From Candidatus Latescibacterota bacterium (GTDB taxonomy: Bacteria; Latescibacterota; UBA2968): a stretch of 64,000 nucleotides of DNA. The position numbers and the translations under genes are program-made. Below the pieces are notes generated by a model. That model was given only the letters and a program-made list of their open reading frames with translations, was not told the origin of the DNA and searched no databases. Where the stretch lies: the NCBI GenBank assembly GCA_022821275.1, contig JAJEDY010000040.1:29434-93433 (forward strand), given 5' to 3'. This document shows, one piece after another, positions 43,166-52,320 of the stretch. Numbering within the stretch: the stretch's first letter is position 1; every line of letters begins with the position of its first letter.

Positions 43166-44035
43166 ATGTCGAAGAAAGGCTATCGAGTGGATTGTCACAC
43201 ACATCTCTGGCGCTATCCGGGCGAGTTGACCGATGAATTGGCGCGCGAGACTTTTATTATGCGCAATCAGGAGGTGGATCTGGATATTACACCCGATATG
43301 CACATGGCAGCCGTGGCAGAAGTGGACCGCGCTATCGTGTTCGGGTTGCGGGCGCCGCTGACTGGCTTTTTTACTGTCAACGATACGGTTGCAGATTACG
43401 TGCGTACCCATCCGGAAAAGCTGATTGGTTTTGCTGCGATCTGCCCGACTGAGGACAATGCCCTTGAGGAGGTGGAGCGCTCGGTCAAAGATCTGGGATT
43501 GCGGGGCCTGAAGATGAGTCCGATCTACGGTGGATGGGACCCTCTGGATGCGAGTGCGCTGGCTATTTTTGCCAGGGCGGAAGAGTGCGGGTTGCCCATC
43601 TTGTTCCACCAGGGAGCGACTTTCCCGCGCAGGGCACCACTGAAGTATGCGAATCCCGTTCTGCTGGAAGATATCGCGCTCCGGTTTCCGGATCTGAAGA
43701 TGATAATCGCCCATCTGGGGCATCCCTGGGAGGCGGAGACTATTGTCTTGATTCGAAAGCAGCCGAACGTGTTTTCGGATATTTCGGGTCTGTTCTATCG
43801 GCCCTGGCAGTTTTACAACTCGTTGCGGCTGGCGGTTGAGTACGGTGTTGTAGATAAACTGCTTTTTGGAACAGATTATCCTGTGGCTACTTTTGAAGAA
43901 ACAGTGGAAGGGTTGCATCATGTGGTCCGGCTTTCTCAGGAGATGCGGCTACCCCCGCTACCAGAAGACCTGCCAGATCAGATTCTGTACCGCGATACTC
44001 TGGGTCTGCTGGGGCTTTCTGATGCTGTGACCTGA
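43166..44035 (+). CDS. amidohydrolase family protein (COG2159 type)
   Basis: A 289-residue TIM-barrel metal hydrolase. It shows the opening metal motif DCHTHLW, then ILFHQGATF, IIAHLGHPW and the C-terminal Asp in LLFGTDYP. These correspond to the HxH, His, His and Asp ligands of amidohydrolase_2 enzymes such as decarboxylases and lactonases. A lactonase or decarboxylase for sugar acids or aromatic acids would fit the surroundings. GGGAGGG precedes the ATG. Full length for the family. The gene follows the broken racemase gene by 89 bp, a gap that holds a 13-codon ORF I do not consider a gene. Confidence 0.88.
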   Translation: MSKKGYRVDCHTHLWRYPGELTDELARETFIMRNQEVDLDITPDMHMAAVAEVDRAIVFGLRAPLTGFFTVNDTVADYVRTHPEKLIGFAAICPTEDNALEEVERSVKDLGLRGLKMSPIYGGWDPLDASALAIFARAEECGLPILFHQGATFPRRAPLKYANPVLLEDIALRFPDLKMIIAHLGHPWEAETIVLIRKQPNVFSDISGLFYRPWQFYNSLRLAVEYGVVDKLLFGTDYPVATFEETVEGLHHVVRLSQEMRLPPLPEDLPDQILYRDTLGLLGLSDAVT

Positions 44036-44085
44036 TGCTCGCGTGATAGGAGAGGTAATTTTTTTAAGAAATATGGAGGTGTGGT

Positions 44086-45366
44086 ATGATGCTTAAAGAG
44101 ATAATAAATTCCGCTCCGGCGTTGACGGATGAGACATTTTCAGAGTTGTTCGAAGCCTGCCGTCCCCAAAGGGAACGGTGGACAGATATTCCCTGGATCG
44201 GAGGACTGTGGGAGGGGCGGCAGAAGGCGGCGCGCGAGGAGAAACCACTGTTTATCTGGGCGATGAACGGCCATCCTCTGGGGTGTACGTGAAATAACGG
44301 GGTTACGGGCCGTGCGCTCGTTTTTTCAGATCCGCGCGTGATTGAGTTTGTGAATGAACGGTTTATCCCGGTGGCTGTGAACAATTCCCGGTTGCAGCGA
44401 CAAGCCGATGATGAGGGCCGGTTTTTGCGTTTGATCTCCTGGCAGGGGCGGTACGGGTATTCTTTTGACGAAGCGCAGGCCAGATTGGAGGATATCGATC
44501 ACGGGCTGAACCATCAGGGTTTATATGTAGTGACGACAGAGGGAGAGGTGTTGGGCAGCCGCAACAGGCTGTTTCCGGGTGGCAAGCTCCCTGTACATGG
44601 TGTGGGTAGCGATCCAGACCAGTTTTTGTGGATGTTGAGACGGGCGCTGGCGAATTGGGAGAATCGCAAGACCCAGCGCGAGGCATTGAAAATCGAAGAT
44701 CTGACATATCGAGATCCCACATTTAGCTGGACGGGGTATCCGGAAGACGGATTGGTTTTACACCTGGGCGTTCGGGACCTGCCCCGGCAGGTGGATACGC
44801 GGCCTTCGGGAATGAAGCGAGAGGCGCACAATCAGGATTACGTCTGGTTCCGACGGGAAGAGGTGCTGTCTATGGTTCCACCGGATGCGGGTGTGGGCGA
44901 TGTCATTCCCTTTCCCGAAGGACTGGTCAGACGGCTGGTGCGTTATCACCTGGCGGATTACGTTCGGGGGGAAACGTCTTCGTGGTCGTCTGAGGCGATC
45001 CGAGATGCGGCTATGACGTTGACGGTGACTGAGGAGACGTCGGAATGGGTGAATATGAGGCTTTCCGGATCCGCGCAGTTGTTCGAGGATGGGCGTTGGT
45101 ACGAGGGCGCGTGTCGGGAGCGAGGTTTGGACGCATCGCTGCTGGGATATCTGCGTTTTGATCGGCGGGTAGAACGGTTCGTACGATTCGATGTGGTGGC
45201 GGTGGGATCGCGGTGGGGCGGCACTGAGTACAATGTACGACAGGACGATTTGGAGCCTGCGCCAATCGGGATTGCGATGACGATTGCCGGGCGAGAGGCG
45301 AGAGATCGCACGGCTCCGCATGCGTGCCAGAGTCGAGGTGGTCTGGAAAGGTATTTTAATGCGTGA
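44086..45366 (+). CDS. candidate selenoprotein: thioredoxin-like protein with in-frame UGA (Sec69)
   Basis: Two open stretches in the same frame, 44086-44289 and 44293-45366, are separated only by TGA at 44290-44292. The product reads without a break in sense: REEKPLFIWAMNGHPLGCT, [UGA], NNGVTGRALVFSDPRVIEF. GGAGG precedes the ATG. The local sequence is thioredoxin-like (KPLFIW strand, then a Cys-Thr-[U] redox-type site at 67-69 and a helix), and the long C-terminal part is of unknown function. A short stem-loop directly after the UGA fits the bacterial SECIS form. Read-through gives 426 residues. The alternative is a simple nonsense mutation. No sel genes are in the window, so Sec insertion is an inference. 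Confidence 0.62.
44293..44321 (+). promoter_or_regulatory. candidate bacterial SECIS element
   Basis: Immediately 3' of the UGA, 44305-44310 pairs with 44316-44321 (six pairs, one G-U), enclosing a five-base loop CGUGC at 44311-44315. The loop begins 19 nt after the UGA, and its second base is G. Published bacterial SECIS rules ask for an apical loop about 16-37 nt from the UGA with a G among its first two bases, so it fits. The stem is short, and a competing 4-bp stem exists at 44297-44313. Confidence 0.5.
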
Positions 45367-45392
45367 GGCTTGAGGAAGGCGTACAATTTGGT

Positions 45393-46019
45393 CTATTTCA
45401 ATGTGACCTGGGGATCGTCCTCATACGCGGAGTCTATTTGAACCAGACGCTCTAAAGTCAGAGCGAATAGCGCGAATAATGACTTCAGTAACTCTGTCTT
45501 TTTGATAACGCCGCTGCATTCAAAATGCAATTCGTCAACACCTTCGGGAAAATCGGCACCAAACCAACCCTCATCGTCTTTGATCCTGAAATGAATATTC
45601 GGTTGTTTTTCACATAGTTTCCGTATTCTTGCATCGGCGAGTAGCAATTTGATTTTCTCCGGGCTATTGCCTTTGATTTCAAACTGCTTATCAAAAGATG
45701 AATCGCCTATTTCTATGTCTCCCATGCCGAATAATTTTCCAATTGAACTGAAGAATCCTTCGCGAGAGATCTCAAAGTAGAGACCATCCTTGTTTATGAA
45801 TGGCGCGCGCATCCGAGTGTATGTTGTTGGCGTTGTTACTTGTCCAGCAGGGATTGTAACCGTGTAAGTATCGAGCAGGATTTGCCACTCACCGTGTTTG
45901 TAAGTGAGCACATCCGTGCCCCAGAAACCACCTTTAATAAACTCCCCACCTATATCCGCAGCAATCTGCGTCCAGATTTCGTCCTTGGAAGGACCGAAAG
46001 CAGATATGAGAATACCCAT
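45393..46019 (-). CDS. unknown protein, possibly DUF3137-like
   Basis: A 208-residue protein from the ATG at 46019, which has GGAGG five bases upstream; longer starts up to 46055 are possible. Visible segments are ILISAFGPSKDEIWTQIAADIGGEF, a beta-rich middle, FDKQFEIKGNSPEKIKLLL, and a C-terminal helix LKSLFALFALTLERLVQID. The FDKQFxIKGN...KIxxLL pattern is seen in uncharacterised DUF3137-like proteins, but I am not certain. No signal peptide or membrane span. Opposite in direction to the selenoprotein candidate and 26 bp from its stop, with no clear terminator between them. Confidence 0.72.
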   Translation of the reverse strand: MGILISAFGPSKDEIWTQIAADIGGEFIKGGFWGTDVLTYKHGEWQILLDTYTVTIPAGQVTTPTTYTRMRAPFINKDGLYFEISREGFFSSIGKLFGMGDIEIGDSSFDKQFEIKGNSPEKIKLLLADARIRKLCEKQPNIHFRIKDDEGWFGADFPEGVDELHFECSGVIKKTELLKSLFALFALTLERLVQIDSAYEDDPQVTLK

Positions 46020-46099
46020 CTTTTCCTCCATAGTTGTAATGCTTGATAATCCCACGAATAGTCAACCGATTCTGCGATTTACTTTAATTGTTCCTTGAT

Positions 46100-46949
46100 T
46101 CAATCCATCCACTTCACAAGCTGTGAAAGGTATCTTGATACCCTTTTGTTTGATGATGGTGTCAGGTGAATATATAACTCTCCGGTCTCATTGAGAAAGT
46201 CGGTCCACTGTGGATATGACGCCTTTAACACCGGTATTGTGTCAATCCCTTTAAGCGAACGAAAGCGCCCTTGTGCCATCAAGAGACAAGCCCCGCCTAA
46301 TACGCCAAGCCGCGCCAACTTGCGGAGTTTTTGTCGTGTCTTTACAGGGAGAGAAAAGTCAGTTGTATTTTCCTTTTTTAATCCCGCTGCATATCGAATG
46401 AGATCCAAAACTGGCTGAAAATATTCTCGCACCCAAGATGGGGTGAGAGTCGGCAATTCGAACTCTCCTGTAAGATCACGTCCCCAAACAAGTGTGGCAT
46501 CATAATGTAAACGAAATCCAAATGCTTGATGCCGTGACCGCAGGTCTTTATTCGCCCCCGGTTGTCCGCCCTGCAAGACATCATCGATTGAACGTGGTGG
46601 GGAAAGTCCATGCGCACGAGGAAACTCGTGAGCTGATGGTTTTCTCTCCCATTGAATTGTGGGAAAGTCCATGCGCACGAGGAAACTCGCGATCAAGTCT
46701 TTCCTGCGTTTCTCTACACCATTGGTGGTCGATTTTTTTTAACGAACCCTGGATGAAGGGGTGCAAGTCAAGATCAGAAACGCCTTGTACCGCTTCATTT
46801 CTGTGAACACTGCCCCATACGTAGATTGAAATTAGTCTCGCTGCAAAGTGCGCGTGGTACTCCAATACATGGCGCTGAATGAGCTGCACGAAGTATTGGT
46901 CGTCGAATAGGTTCAAATTTTTGTATTTATCGGAGGTATTTAGTTTCAT
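46100..46949 (-). pseudogene. nucleotidyltransferase-type gene broken by a 61-bp repeat insertion
   Basis: The N-terminal frame (46949 to about 46620) has a nucleotidyltransferase-fold signature, ISIYVWGSVHRNEA followed by VSDLDLHPF, i.e. the GS...DxD pattern, with full start MKLNTSDKY. The expected continuation (EFPRAHGLSPPRSIDD, then LHYDATLVWGRDL and a helical C-terminus) is in another frame from about 46640 to 46100. The change coincides with a perfect 29-bp repeat whose copies start 61 bp apart, so an added 61 bp shifts the frame. Without it the gene would encode about 260 residues, like minimal nucleotidyltransferases with a C-terminal helical region. Confidence 0.78.
46600..46689. repeat. 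perfect 29-bp direct repeat with 32-bp interval
   Basis: Copies at 46600-46628 and 46661-46689 are identical (GGGAAAGTCCATGCGCACGA at the left end, then GGAAACTCG). The 32 bp between them resemble nothing else in the window. Both copies lie within the nucleotidyltransferase gene and encode its EFPRAHGLS segment, so the repeat arose by duplication inside the gene rather than as a CRISPR unit. Confidence 0.85.
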
Positions 46950-47063
46950 GAAGTGGCTGCCTTGAGGTCCAATAGAAGATAGAATGGGTGAAACAATTTA
47001 GATTACAAATATATGCAAATCAAGTTTTCAATAGGGATGAGGGAACGCCTGATCAGAGATACA

Positions 47064-47090
47064 TGTCTAATAATTCAGGACCGCGGATAG
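47064..47090 (+). repeat. short fragment resembling the dockerin-YHYH-phosphatase gene
   Basis: These 27 bases match 50890-50916 at 24 positions. In the large gene the segment encodes the linker SNDSGPQI; here it reads SNNSGPRI followed by DKK and a stop. The piece lies in the leader region of the YHYH gene at 47120 and may be a leftover of an earlier copy. The rest of 46950-47119 shows only A/T-rich promoter-like sequence and the AGGAGG of the next gene. Confidence 0.35.
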
Positions 47091-47119
47091 ACAAAAAATG
47101 ACCAGTAGGAGGTTATCCC

Positions 47120-48349
47120 ATGAGGATTGTCGGATTTGCGATTATCGCGTGCTTGTTGTGCGCTTTGAAAGCGAATGCTTACAGTGCGGATTTAGATCCA
47201 GATACCTTATCCGTAGTGGCTGACTATGGTCGAATAGTGCTTCCGGGTACACAGGTTCAACTCAACGCCACGCTTACCAATGGTCCGGGTGCCCGTGTTG
47301 TGTGGCGGCAAGTGCAGGGGACGGAGGCGACTATCAGTCCAGCAAACGCGCTCCAGGCGACTGTTAGCGTTCCTGTCAATGTCAACCAGGCGGAGACATT
47401 GTTATTTGAAGTGCGTGCCGAGATGGAATCTGGTCAACAAGCATCGGATACGGTTTGGATCGAGGTGTACGTGCCTGAACAGAATCCCGCCGACCTGACG
47501 CTTGTGGCAGATTTTTCGCCGAAAGTTGGTTGGGAGTGCAACCAGGATCCAGTAGAGGTGCCAGAGGTTCAGACCCGCGTCCTGGAAAATGTCATTGAAT
47601 ACACGACCAATGGTATTCCCGCCCATGCGACGGGAATGTTTCCCAATCGAGGAAATCCGAACATGATTTGGTCGGTGCCGCAAACCTGGCGCATTCCCCG
47701 CAATCCCGAAAAGACGGATACGCCCACCGAAATGGCTGTATTTGGCATCACGCTTGAGGGGATCAAACTCGAACGCGACACTGCCGAGAGTTACCGCAAC
47801 CAGCGGCAGTGGAATTACGAGGCGCTAACCCCGGGTATGGCGCGTCGATTGAGCGGCAATGCGCGGTTTGAGTGGCTGGGTACAGATTGCAATAACGCGC
47901 ACGTTCAGCCGACGGGTATTTACCACTATCACGGCGTGCCGCACAGCTTGATAAATGAACTCACGAGTGGGGTGGAGAGCGAGGAGATGGTATTGGTCGG
48001 GTATGCTGCCGACGGTTTTCCGGTCTATGTCGCCAGTGGACCTAATGCTCCTGAGGGGAGTTGGGAATTACGCCAGGGTACGCGAGAAAACGGACCCGGG
48101 GGAGAATACGATGGCACATTCCGGGAAGATTGGCAATTTGTCGAGGGATCGGGCGACCTCGACCTATGCAATGGGCGGTTTGGGCTTACGCCCGAGTTCC
48201 CGGAAGGAATATACCATTACTATCTTACCAACGACTATCCGTACATGCCCCGCTGTGTATGGGGAACGCCAGATCCTTCGTTCCGTCAACGTAGGGCCGG
48301 TGGTCCTGGTGGTCCTGGTTTTAGAAGGCGTCCACCACGACGTTTCTGA
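47120..48349 (+). CDS. secreted YHYH-domain protein
   Basis: A 409-residue exported protein with a signal peptide (basic start, hydrophobic core FAIIACLLCAL, cleavage near ANA-YS). An N-terminal beta-sandwich (about 30-130) resembles PKD/REJ-like modules (LPGTQVQLNATLTNGP, then VVWRQVQGTEATI). The YHYH region follows, with GIYHYHGVPH at about 266 and GIYHYYLTNDYPYMP near 365, and Cys residues at NQDP and CNNAH flanks that could form disulfides. The C-terminal tail is Gly/Pro/Arg-rich. YHYH proteins are extracellular and of unknown function, often near phosphate or metal-related genes. AGGAGG precedes the ATG. Confidence 0.85.
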   Translation: MRIVGFAIIACLLCALKANAYSADLDPDTLSVVADYGRIVLPGTQVQLNATLTNGPGARVVWRQVQGTEATISPANALQATVSVPVNVNQAETLLFEVRAEMESGQQASDTVWIEVYVPEQNPADLTLVADFSPKVGWECNQDPVEVPEVQTRVLENVIEYTTNGIPAHATGMFPNRGNPNMIWSVPQTWRIPRNPEKTDTPTEMAVFGITLEGIKLERDTAESYRNQRQWNYEALTPGMARRLSGNARFEWLGTDCNNAHVQPTGIYHYHGVPHSLINELTSGVESEEMVLVGYAADGFPVYVASGPNAPEGSWELRQGTRENGPGGEYDGTFREDWQFVEGSGDLDLCNGRFGLTPEFPEGIYHYYLTNDYPYMPRCVWGTPDPSFRQRRAGGPGGPGFRRRPPRRF

Positions 48350-48415
48350 TCTGATAATGAGCAAAATGCGCATATAACTTGAACGAGTATATCCACATGG
48401 AGGACGACAGACATC

Positions 48416-49573
48416 ATGTTTTTAAAATTATTGAAATCAAAATGGGTGTTGGGTGCGGTCTTCGCTTTATTTTGCATTTTTAGCCCAATCACTTTGAAAG
48501 CATCACTGCCCGACTTTGATGGAAATGGCAAGGTCGATTTTGCCGATTTTCTACTTTTTGTAGCTGTATTTGGACAATCGGCAGTTGGGCAAAATGCGGT
48601 TTACGACCTGGACGCAAGTGGAACGGTTGATTTTGGAGATTTTTTAATTTTTGCCACTGCATTTGGGCAACCCATTTCTGATACTGTTCGCGGTGTTAGC
48701 ACGCAGGGGTTTGCAACGAGGACAATATCCAATTTGCTCGATTGTCCTGGGGGGCGTATAAGTAGTGTGGGGACAATCACATCTGACGATGGCAATGTGT
48801 GGATTATGCCTGCCCAAACGCAGTACACAACCGCGAGACATGCATCGGATATGTATAACCAATGCACAGGTGTTTTCACTTCCAATAGTAGTGCTCTTAA
48901 TTTGTCGGCTGTGCCAGTCGTAGAGATTGATCAAGATGGTGAGACGATTACGGGATATATCTTTGCTGACAATTACTTTGAATTGTATGTCAACGGTACC
49001 CTGATTGCTGTTGATGCAGTTCCGTTCACGCCGTTTAATTCGAGCTTGGTTCGCTTTAAGGTTAAGCGGCCATTTACGATCGCAATGAAGCTGGTCGATT
49101 GGGAAGAGAATTTGGGGCTTGGTACAGAAGCTAATCGCAATTTTTTACATCATCCTGGAGATGGTGGTCTGGTAGCGAGTTTTCACGATGCCAATGGAAA
49201 TACTGTTGCAATTACAAATGATCAATGGAAAGTGCAGACTTTCTATATAGCACCCATTAGAGATTTGAGCTGTATTGTCGAGAAGGAAACCGAGCATTTG
49301 TCCGGCGACTGTGACACGCGTGGTACAAATGATGGCAGTCAATTTTACGCAATGCACTATCCCGTCCCATCTAACTGGTACGATAGCGACTTTGATGATT
49401 CGGTCTGGCCACAAGCCTATACTTATACAAATGCGACAGTTGGTGTGAACAACAAACCCGCATATACAAATTTTACGGATCTCTTTGATGATCCAGAACA
49501 CGATGCACAATTTATATGGTCGTCAAATCTCATTTTGGACAATGAGGTGATTGTGCGATATACCGTAAAGTAA
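48416..49573 (+). CDS. secreted protein with N-terminal dockerin-like repeat pair
   Basis: A 385-residue protein with a signal peptide (VLGAVFALFCIFSPITLKA) followed directly by two calcium-binding dockerin-like repeats, DFDGNGKVDFADFLLF and DLDASGTVDFGDFLIF, each ending in an A-F-G-Q turn. The remainder (about 95-385) is a beta-rich domain of unknown type with NYFELYVNGTLIAVDAVPF, which resembles galactose-binding modules, and four or more Cys residues. It is probably exported and anchored or assembled through the repeats. It lies 66 bp after the YHYH gene; GGAGGA is 9-10 nt before the ATG. Confidence 0.82.
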   Translation: MFLKLLKSKWVLGAVFALFCIFSPITLKASLPDFDGNGKVDFADFLLFVAVFGQSAVGQNAVYDLDASGTVDFGDFLIFATAFGQPISDTVRGVSTQGFATRTISNLLDCPGGRISSVGTITSDDGNVWIMPAQTQYTTARHASDMYNQCTGVFTSNSSALNLSAVPVVEIDQDGETITGYIFADNYFELYVNGTLIAVDAVPFTPFNSSLVRFKVKRPFTIAMKLVDWEENLGLGTEANRNFLHHPGDGGLVASFHDANGNTVAITNDQWKVQTFYIAPIRDLSCIVEKETEHLSGDCDTRGTNDGSQFYAMHYPVPSNWYDSDFDDSVWPQAYTYTNATVGVNNKPAYTNFTDLFDDPEHDAQFIWSSNLILDNEVIVRYTVK

Positions 49574-49712
49574 TGTTCTCTGTGGGAAGCAGGTAGGCGA
49601 AGGGGGAGAAATAATCGGAGAAGGCGGGATCGGAGATGATTCTGTATCCGTACCAGAAGTGTGTATTGAATATTCCCAACGGTAGGGAGTTGGAGATCAC
49701 AAGAGGTGGAGA

Positions 49713-52307
49713 ATGATGAGGCGGCAACTGAGGATGTTCGGATTGGTTTTTTGCCTGCTGAGTGTGTTTTGTATCAGTCATACAGAAGGGCACATGCTCT
49801 ACGGTGATGAAGATGACGTGACGGATTTTAATGAAGACGGAAAAACAGACTTCGAGGATTTTATCATGTTCGCGACTGCATTTGGTTCACAACAGGTGCA
49901 GTTCGACCTAAATCGGAATGGTCTGGTGGATTTTCCCGACTTTCTGGTGTTTATATCTGCATTTGGACAGCCCGGGTCTGGATCTTCTGGTGGCACACAT
50001 GGCGATGTGCCTTTTAGTGCGCAAGCATTCCAGCATTTTGCTGACCGGCTGAATATCCAGTGGGATGATAATTTTTTATATCTCGAGTCCGACGCTTTTC
50101 CCGATCACCGCATGATGGTGGGGATTACAGCCTGGAATCAGCAAGTGCCTTTGCCGCAGCCTTATCAGGGCGATAATGCATGGCAGATTCCATTGAAACC
50201 CGCGGTTGCAGATGTGCCAGTGTATGCAAGCGAGACACTGTTTCGGGGAGCTATTGGTCTGGCGATTAACGGTGTGCCCATTTTTAACCCCATCAAACAG
50301 AATGGCCTCACCGATACGTATTTGGCTGGGGAGTTAGATGAATTTGGAGGGCATGCCGGTCGTGCGGACGACTATCACTACCATATTGCGCCGTTGTTTC
50401 TTACAGAGAAAGTGGGCGATGCCGTACCTATTGCGTATGCTTTGGATGGCTATCCGATGTACGGACTCAATGAAGCCGATGGTACCCCGGCGAAAGATCT
50501 GGACGATTTGAATGGACATTTCGATGCAAATGGCAATTATCACTATCACAGCACGCTGGATTATCCCTATGTCAACGGTGGATTTAAGGGTGTTATTGAA
50601 CTGGCCAGGGGAGAGGAAGTTGCCAACCAGCCTCGCACAAGGCCCGTTCGGCCTTCCGGGACGGGGATGAGGGCGAATATCACAGATTTTATGAAAGATA
50701 TAGATGGCTGGTATCGGCTTACGTATGAGGCAAATGGTGGAACACAGGCGATTGCCTATTTTCTGAGACCAGATGGGGATTATGATTTTCAATTTGTAGA
50801 TGCCAGTGGCAATATCACGCGACAGACTTACCGCTCCAATGGGAGTGTTGTTGTGCAAGGTGGTGGGGGAACGTCCGGTCAGGGCGGTGTGTCTAATGAT
50901 TCAGGACCTCAGATAGTAACCGATCCACCCGATACAGATTCCGAATCTTTGTTTGTTGCATCCGAGATGTTGGGACGACCAACCGACAGGTCCGTGACTG
51001 TCAATTTGATTCCATCAGCAGACCTGGAAATTTATCTGGAATACGGAACAGAATCAGGTGTTTACACAAAGCAGACATCCGTGATGGTGGGGACACGAGA
51101 CACACCGATTGAAATTGTGATGGAGGAGTTGCTTTCTGACACGCGGTATTATTATCGAACGCGCTACCGGCGCGCAGGAGAATCAGAGTTTAAAAGGCGG
51201 GGCGAATATACGTTTCACACATATCGTCCACCGGGTACAACATTCACTTTTTCAATTCAGGCCTGCGCACATTTAGATGGTCGATCCAGCCTGGAACTCT
51301 ACCATCGCTCGCTGGAAAATGTCGCAGCATATCAGTCCGATTTTCTCATTGATCTCGGTGATACATTTATGTGCAACAAACACTCAGAACCACTTACGGC
51401 GACTGTAAGACCCGCACCCGATTACGCAACCGTTGAGCGTCGGTATTTGTACGAGCGTGGGAATTTTGGAAAGATTACACATTCTATTCCGCTGTTTCTC
51501 GCCAATGGAAACCACGATGGGGAAGAGGGGTGGTCATTGAATGGCACGCCGAACAATGTGGCTGTTTGGGCTACAATGGCGCGAAAAAAATATTATCCCA
51601 ATCCCATACCAGATGTGTTCTATTCCGGAGATTCCGATGAAGAGCCGTTTGTTGGTGTGAGAGAGAGTTATTATTCGTGGTCGTGGGGAGATGCGCTATT
51701 TGTCGTGATTGATCCTTATTGGTACACGACAACAAAACCCAAACGCGGCGGTGTATCGGATAACTGGCGCTGGACCCTTGGCGAAAAGCAATATCAGTGG
51801 CTTCGACAGGTGCTGGAGACGAGTGATGCGACCTTTAAGTTTATATTTTCACATCAACTGGTGGGGGGTATTCATACAGGAGAAGGACGCGGCGGTATTG
51901 AGATGGCTCCGTATTACGAATGGGGCGGAAAGAATAGAGACGACAGTTGGGGCTTTGACACAAAACGCGCGGGATGGTACAAGCCGATTCATCAATTGAT
52001 GGTAGAGAACAATGTGTCGGCTTTTTTTCACGGTCATGACCATGTGTTTGTGAAGCAGGAGTTAGATGGAGTGGTGTATCAAGTGTTGCCACAACCCAGT
52101 AATACCAATTATCGCAATGGCGGTAAGCTGGCAATTGAAGGGGGATATTTGAGTGGCACTGTCCTGGGAAATTCAGGGCATCTGCGCGTGACTGTTTCTC
52201 CAGATGATGTTGTGGTGGAATACATCAGAGCTTATCTGCCAGGAGATGAAGGTGCTGGACGGACAAATGGCGAGGTGAGCTATTCTTATCGGATAAAGAA
52301 GAAATGA
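49713..52307 (+). CDS. secreted dockerin-like / YHYH / metallophosphoesterase fusion
   Basis: An 864-residue exported protein. After the signal peptide (about 1-27) come two dockerin-like repeats (DFNEDGKTDFEDFIMF, DLNRNGLVDFPDFLVF), then a YHYH domain (YHYH at about 221 and 275), a Gly/Ser-rich linker, a fibronectin-like module with YYYRTRYR, and a purple-acid-phosphatase/PhoD-like domain. The last has metal motifs IDLGDTF (about 547), NGNHDGEE (about 599), FSHQLVGG and HGHDHVF (about 774). It is likely a surface phosphatase or phosphodiesterase. The domain order is unusual. It is co-directional with the Tat-type sulfatase 13 bp downstream. Confidence 0.87.
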   Translation: MMRRQLRMFGLVFCLLSVFCISHTEGHMLYGDEDDVTDFNEDGKTDFEDFIMFATAFGSQQVQFDLNRNGLVDFPDFLVFISAFGQPGSGSSGGTHGDVPFSAQAFQHFADRLNIQWDDNFLYLESDAFPDHRMMVGITAWNQQVPLPQPYQGDNAWQIPLKPAVADVPVYASETLFRGAIGLAINGVPIFNPIKQNGLTDTYLAGELDEFGGHAGRADDYHYHIAPLFLTEKVGDAVPIAYALDGYPMYGLNEADGTPAKDLDDLNGHFDANGNYHYHSTLDYPYVNGGFKGVIELARGEEVANQPRTRPVRPSGTGMRANITDFMKDIDGWYRLTYEANGGTQAIAYFLRPDGDYDFQFVDASGNITRQTYRSNGSVVVQGGGGTSGQGGVSNDSGPQIVTDPPDTDSESLFVASEMLGRPTDRSVTVNLIPSADLEIYLEYGTESGVYTKQTSVMVGTRDTPIEIVMEELLSDTRYYYRTRYRRAGESEFKRRGEYTFHTYRPPGTTFTFSIQACAHLDGRSSLELYHRSLENVAAYQSDFLIDLGDTFMCNKHSEPLTATVRPAPDYATVERRYLYERGNFGKITHSIPLFLANGNHDGEEGWSLNGTPNNVAVWATMARKKYYPNPIPDVFYSGDSDEEPFVGVRESYYSWSWGDALFVVIDPYWYTTTKPKRGGVSDNWRWTLGEKQYQWLRQVLETSDATFKFIFSHQLVGGIHTGEGRGGIEMAPYYEWGGKNRDDSWGFDTKRAGWYKPIHQLMVENNVSAFFHGHDHVFVKQELDGVVYQVLPQPSNTNYRNGGKLAIEGGYLSGTVLGNSGHLRVTVSPDDVVVEYIRAYLPGDEGAGRTNGEVSYSYRIKKK

Positions 52308-52320
52308 GAGGAGTAAAACA

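Noticed and set aside
46600..46689. Repeat of 29 bp and interval of 32 bp look like a two-repeat CRISPR array
   Set aside because: Only two copies, no cas genes, no leader, and both copies are coding sequence of a nucleotidyltransferase gene that continues on either side.
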